DNA from: Leifsonia virtsii
GTDB lineage: Bacteria; Actinomycetota; Actinomycetes; Actinomycetales; Microbacteriaceae
Direction of reading: 5' to 3'
Length of the DNA stretch: 64,000 bases
NCBI RefSeq assembly: GCF_030433675.1
Contig: NZ_JAROCB010000004.1
Span: forward strand, 486,990-550,989
Below, in pieces: positions 63,734 through 64,000 of this stretch. Position numbers and translations under genes: made by a program. The notes under the pieces were generated by a model that had not been told where the DNA came from, made no database searches, and saw nothing but the letters and a program-made list of their open reading frames with translations. Each line of letters begins with the position of its first letter. The first letter of the stretch is position 1.

Positions 63734-64000
63734 ATGCGTACCCGAAGCACGTCTTCAGCGCGCCCGGAATCCCGGCGTGGGCGCCGTTCCGACTCCCGAT
63801 CACCCCGCGAGCGGGGCTACTGGTCGTGGCGCGAGGCGGTCCTCGCGCTGATCACCGTCCCGGCGCTGGTGCTGGGCGTGACGGTCGCGACGACCGGGGC
63901 GCCGGCGCTGGCCGACGAGCCGCCGGCGTCGACCCCGCAGCCGGCCGCGCAGCAGGGCGGCGGGGCGAGCGCGGCGACGACGCCGTCCGCCGCCCCGGCC
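63734..64000 (+). CDS. Secreted protein N-terminus (3' partial)
   Basis: The first 89 residues of a protein cut by the window end. A basic N-terminus of about 30 residues rich in Arg and Ser is followed by YWSWREAVLALITVPALVLG and a hydrophobic core, then GAPALADEPPAST as a likely signal peptidase site, and then an Ala/Pro/Gln-rich linker. It is probably exported, and the linker suggests a cell-wall enzyme such as an NlpC/P60 or M23 peptidase, which cannot be seen. An ATG at 63723 is in another frame and is not supported. Confidence 0.55.
   Translation, partial: MRTRSTSSARPESRRGRRSDSRSPRERGYWSWREAVLALITVPALVLGVTVATTGAPALADEPPASTPQPAAQQGGGASAATTPSAAPA

Overview
The window comes from a high-GC Gram-positive actinobacterium. 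It is strongly GC-rich, nearly every gene has GC at the third codon position, and GTG starts are common. IF-2 has the long Pro/Gly/Arg-rich N-terminus of actinobacteria, and several proteins belong to actinobacterial families (DUF5997, DUF6510, DUF3516-type helicase, YlxR). Gene content resembles Microbacteriaceae, for example Leifsonia-like genera; this assignment is inferred from memory of family content and was not searched. No rRNA, tRNA, CRISPR array or insertion sequence is visible, and no stretch over about 300 bases lacks a gene.

Layout. 1-4.4 kb: nusA (cut at its 5' end), ylxR, infB and rbfA, the translation/transcription operon. 4.4-10 kb: single genes (YCII protein, methyltransferase, mutY, a uridine-kinase-like protein lacking its P-loop lysine, panE-like reductase, DHA2 efflux pump). 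10-14.6 kb: a TetR regulator, then truB, two membrane proteins, ribF and an MFS permease in overlapping order. 14.7-20.2 kb: a sugar catabolic cluster with a ROK kinase divergent from a SorC-type regulator, deoC and two overlapping ALDH genes whose layout matches a split ALDH16. 20.3-24.2 kb: SGNH hydrolase, then a metal-sensor/macrodomain/M20 operon divergent from a degenerate RbsD/FucU gene. 24.3-36.8 kb: SNF2 helicase, small proteins, CYTH protein, pfkA, oxidoreductases, an HTH-less LysR protein facing DUF5997, a zinc-ribbon SDR and an APC permease. 36.9-48.4 kb: a molybdenum island with a sulfite-oxidase-like enzyme and its flavin reductase, moaA-moaD, regulator-modABC, moaE/moaC-mogA/moeA, moeB-rhodanese and a membrane-anchored molybdoenzyme. 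48.7-64 kb: a lower-GC secreted-protein/small-membrane-protein pair, DUF3516 helicase, phosphate transporter, secreted HExxH protein with MucBP repeats, two divergent nucleobase permeases, trmB, ALDH, aspartase and the start of a secreted protein.

Two signals cut across the whole window. First, more than twenty genes have a TANNNT -10 hexamer ending 6-8 bases before the start codon, the signature of leaderless mRNA; this decides several start codons. Second, the ends of many genes carry long, nearly perfect hairpins. Seven of these hairpins contain GACACGCC in or beside the loop, and some share arms of 20-32 identical bases while lying many kilobases apart, so they form a dispersed intergenic repeat family that probably acts as terminators.

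The molybdenum genes work together: ModABC imports molybdate, a HTH/TOBE protein probably senses it, MoaA/MoaC/MoaD/MoaE/MoeB build molybdopterin, MogA/MoeA insert the metal, and the two sulfite-oxidase-type proteins are local users. DeoC splits deoxyribose 5-phosphate to acetaldehyde and glyceraldehyde 3-phosphate, and the neighbouring ALDH would oxidise the acetaldehyde.
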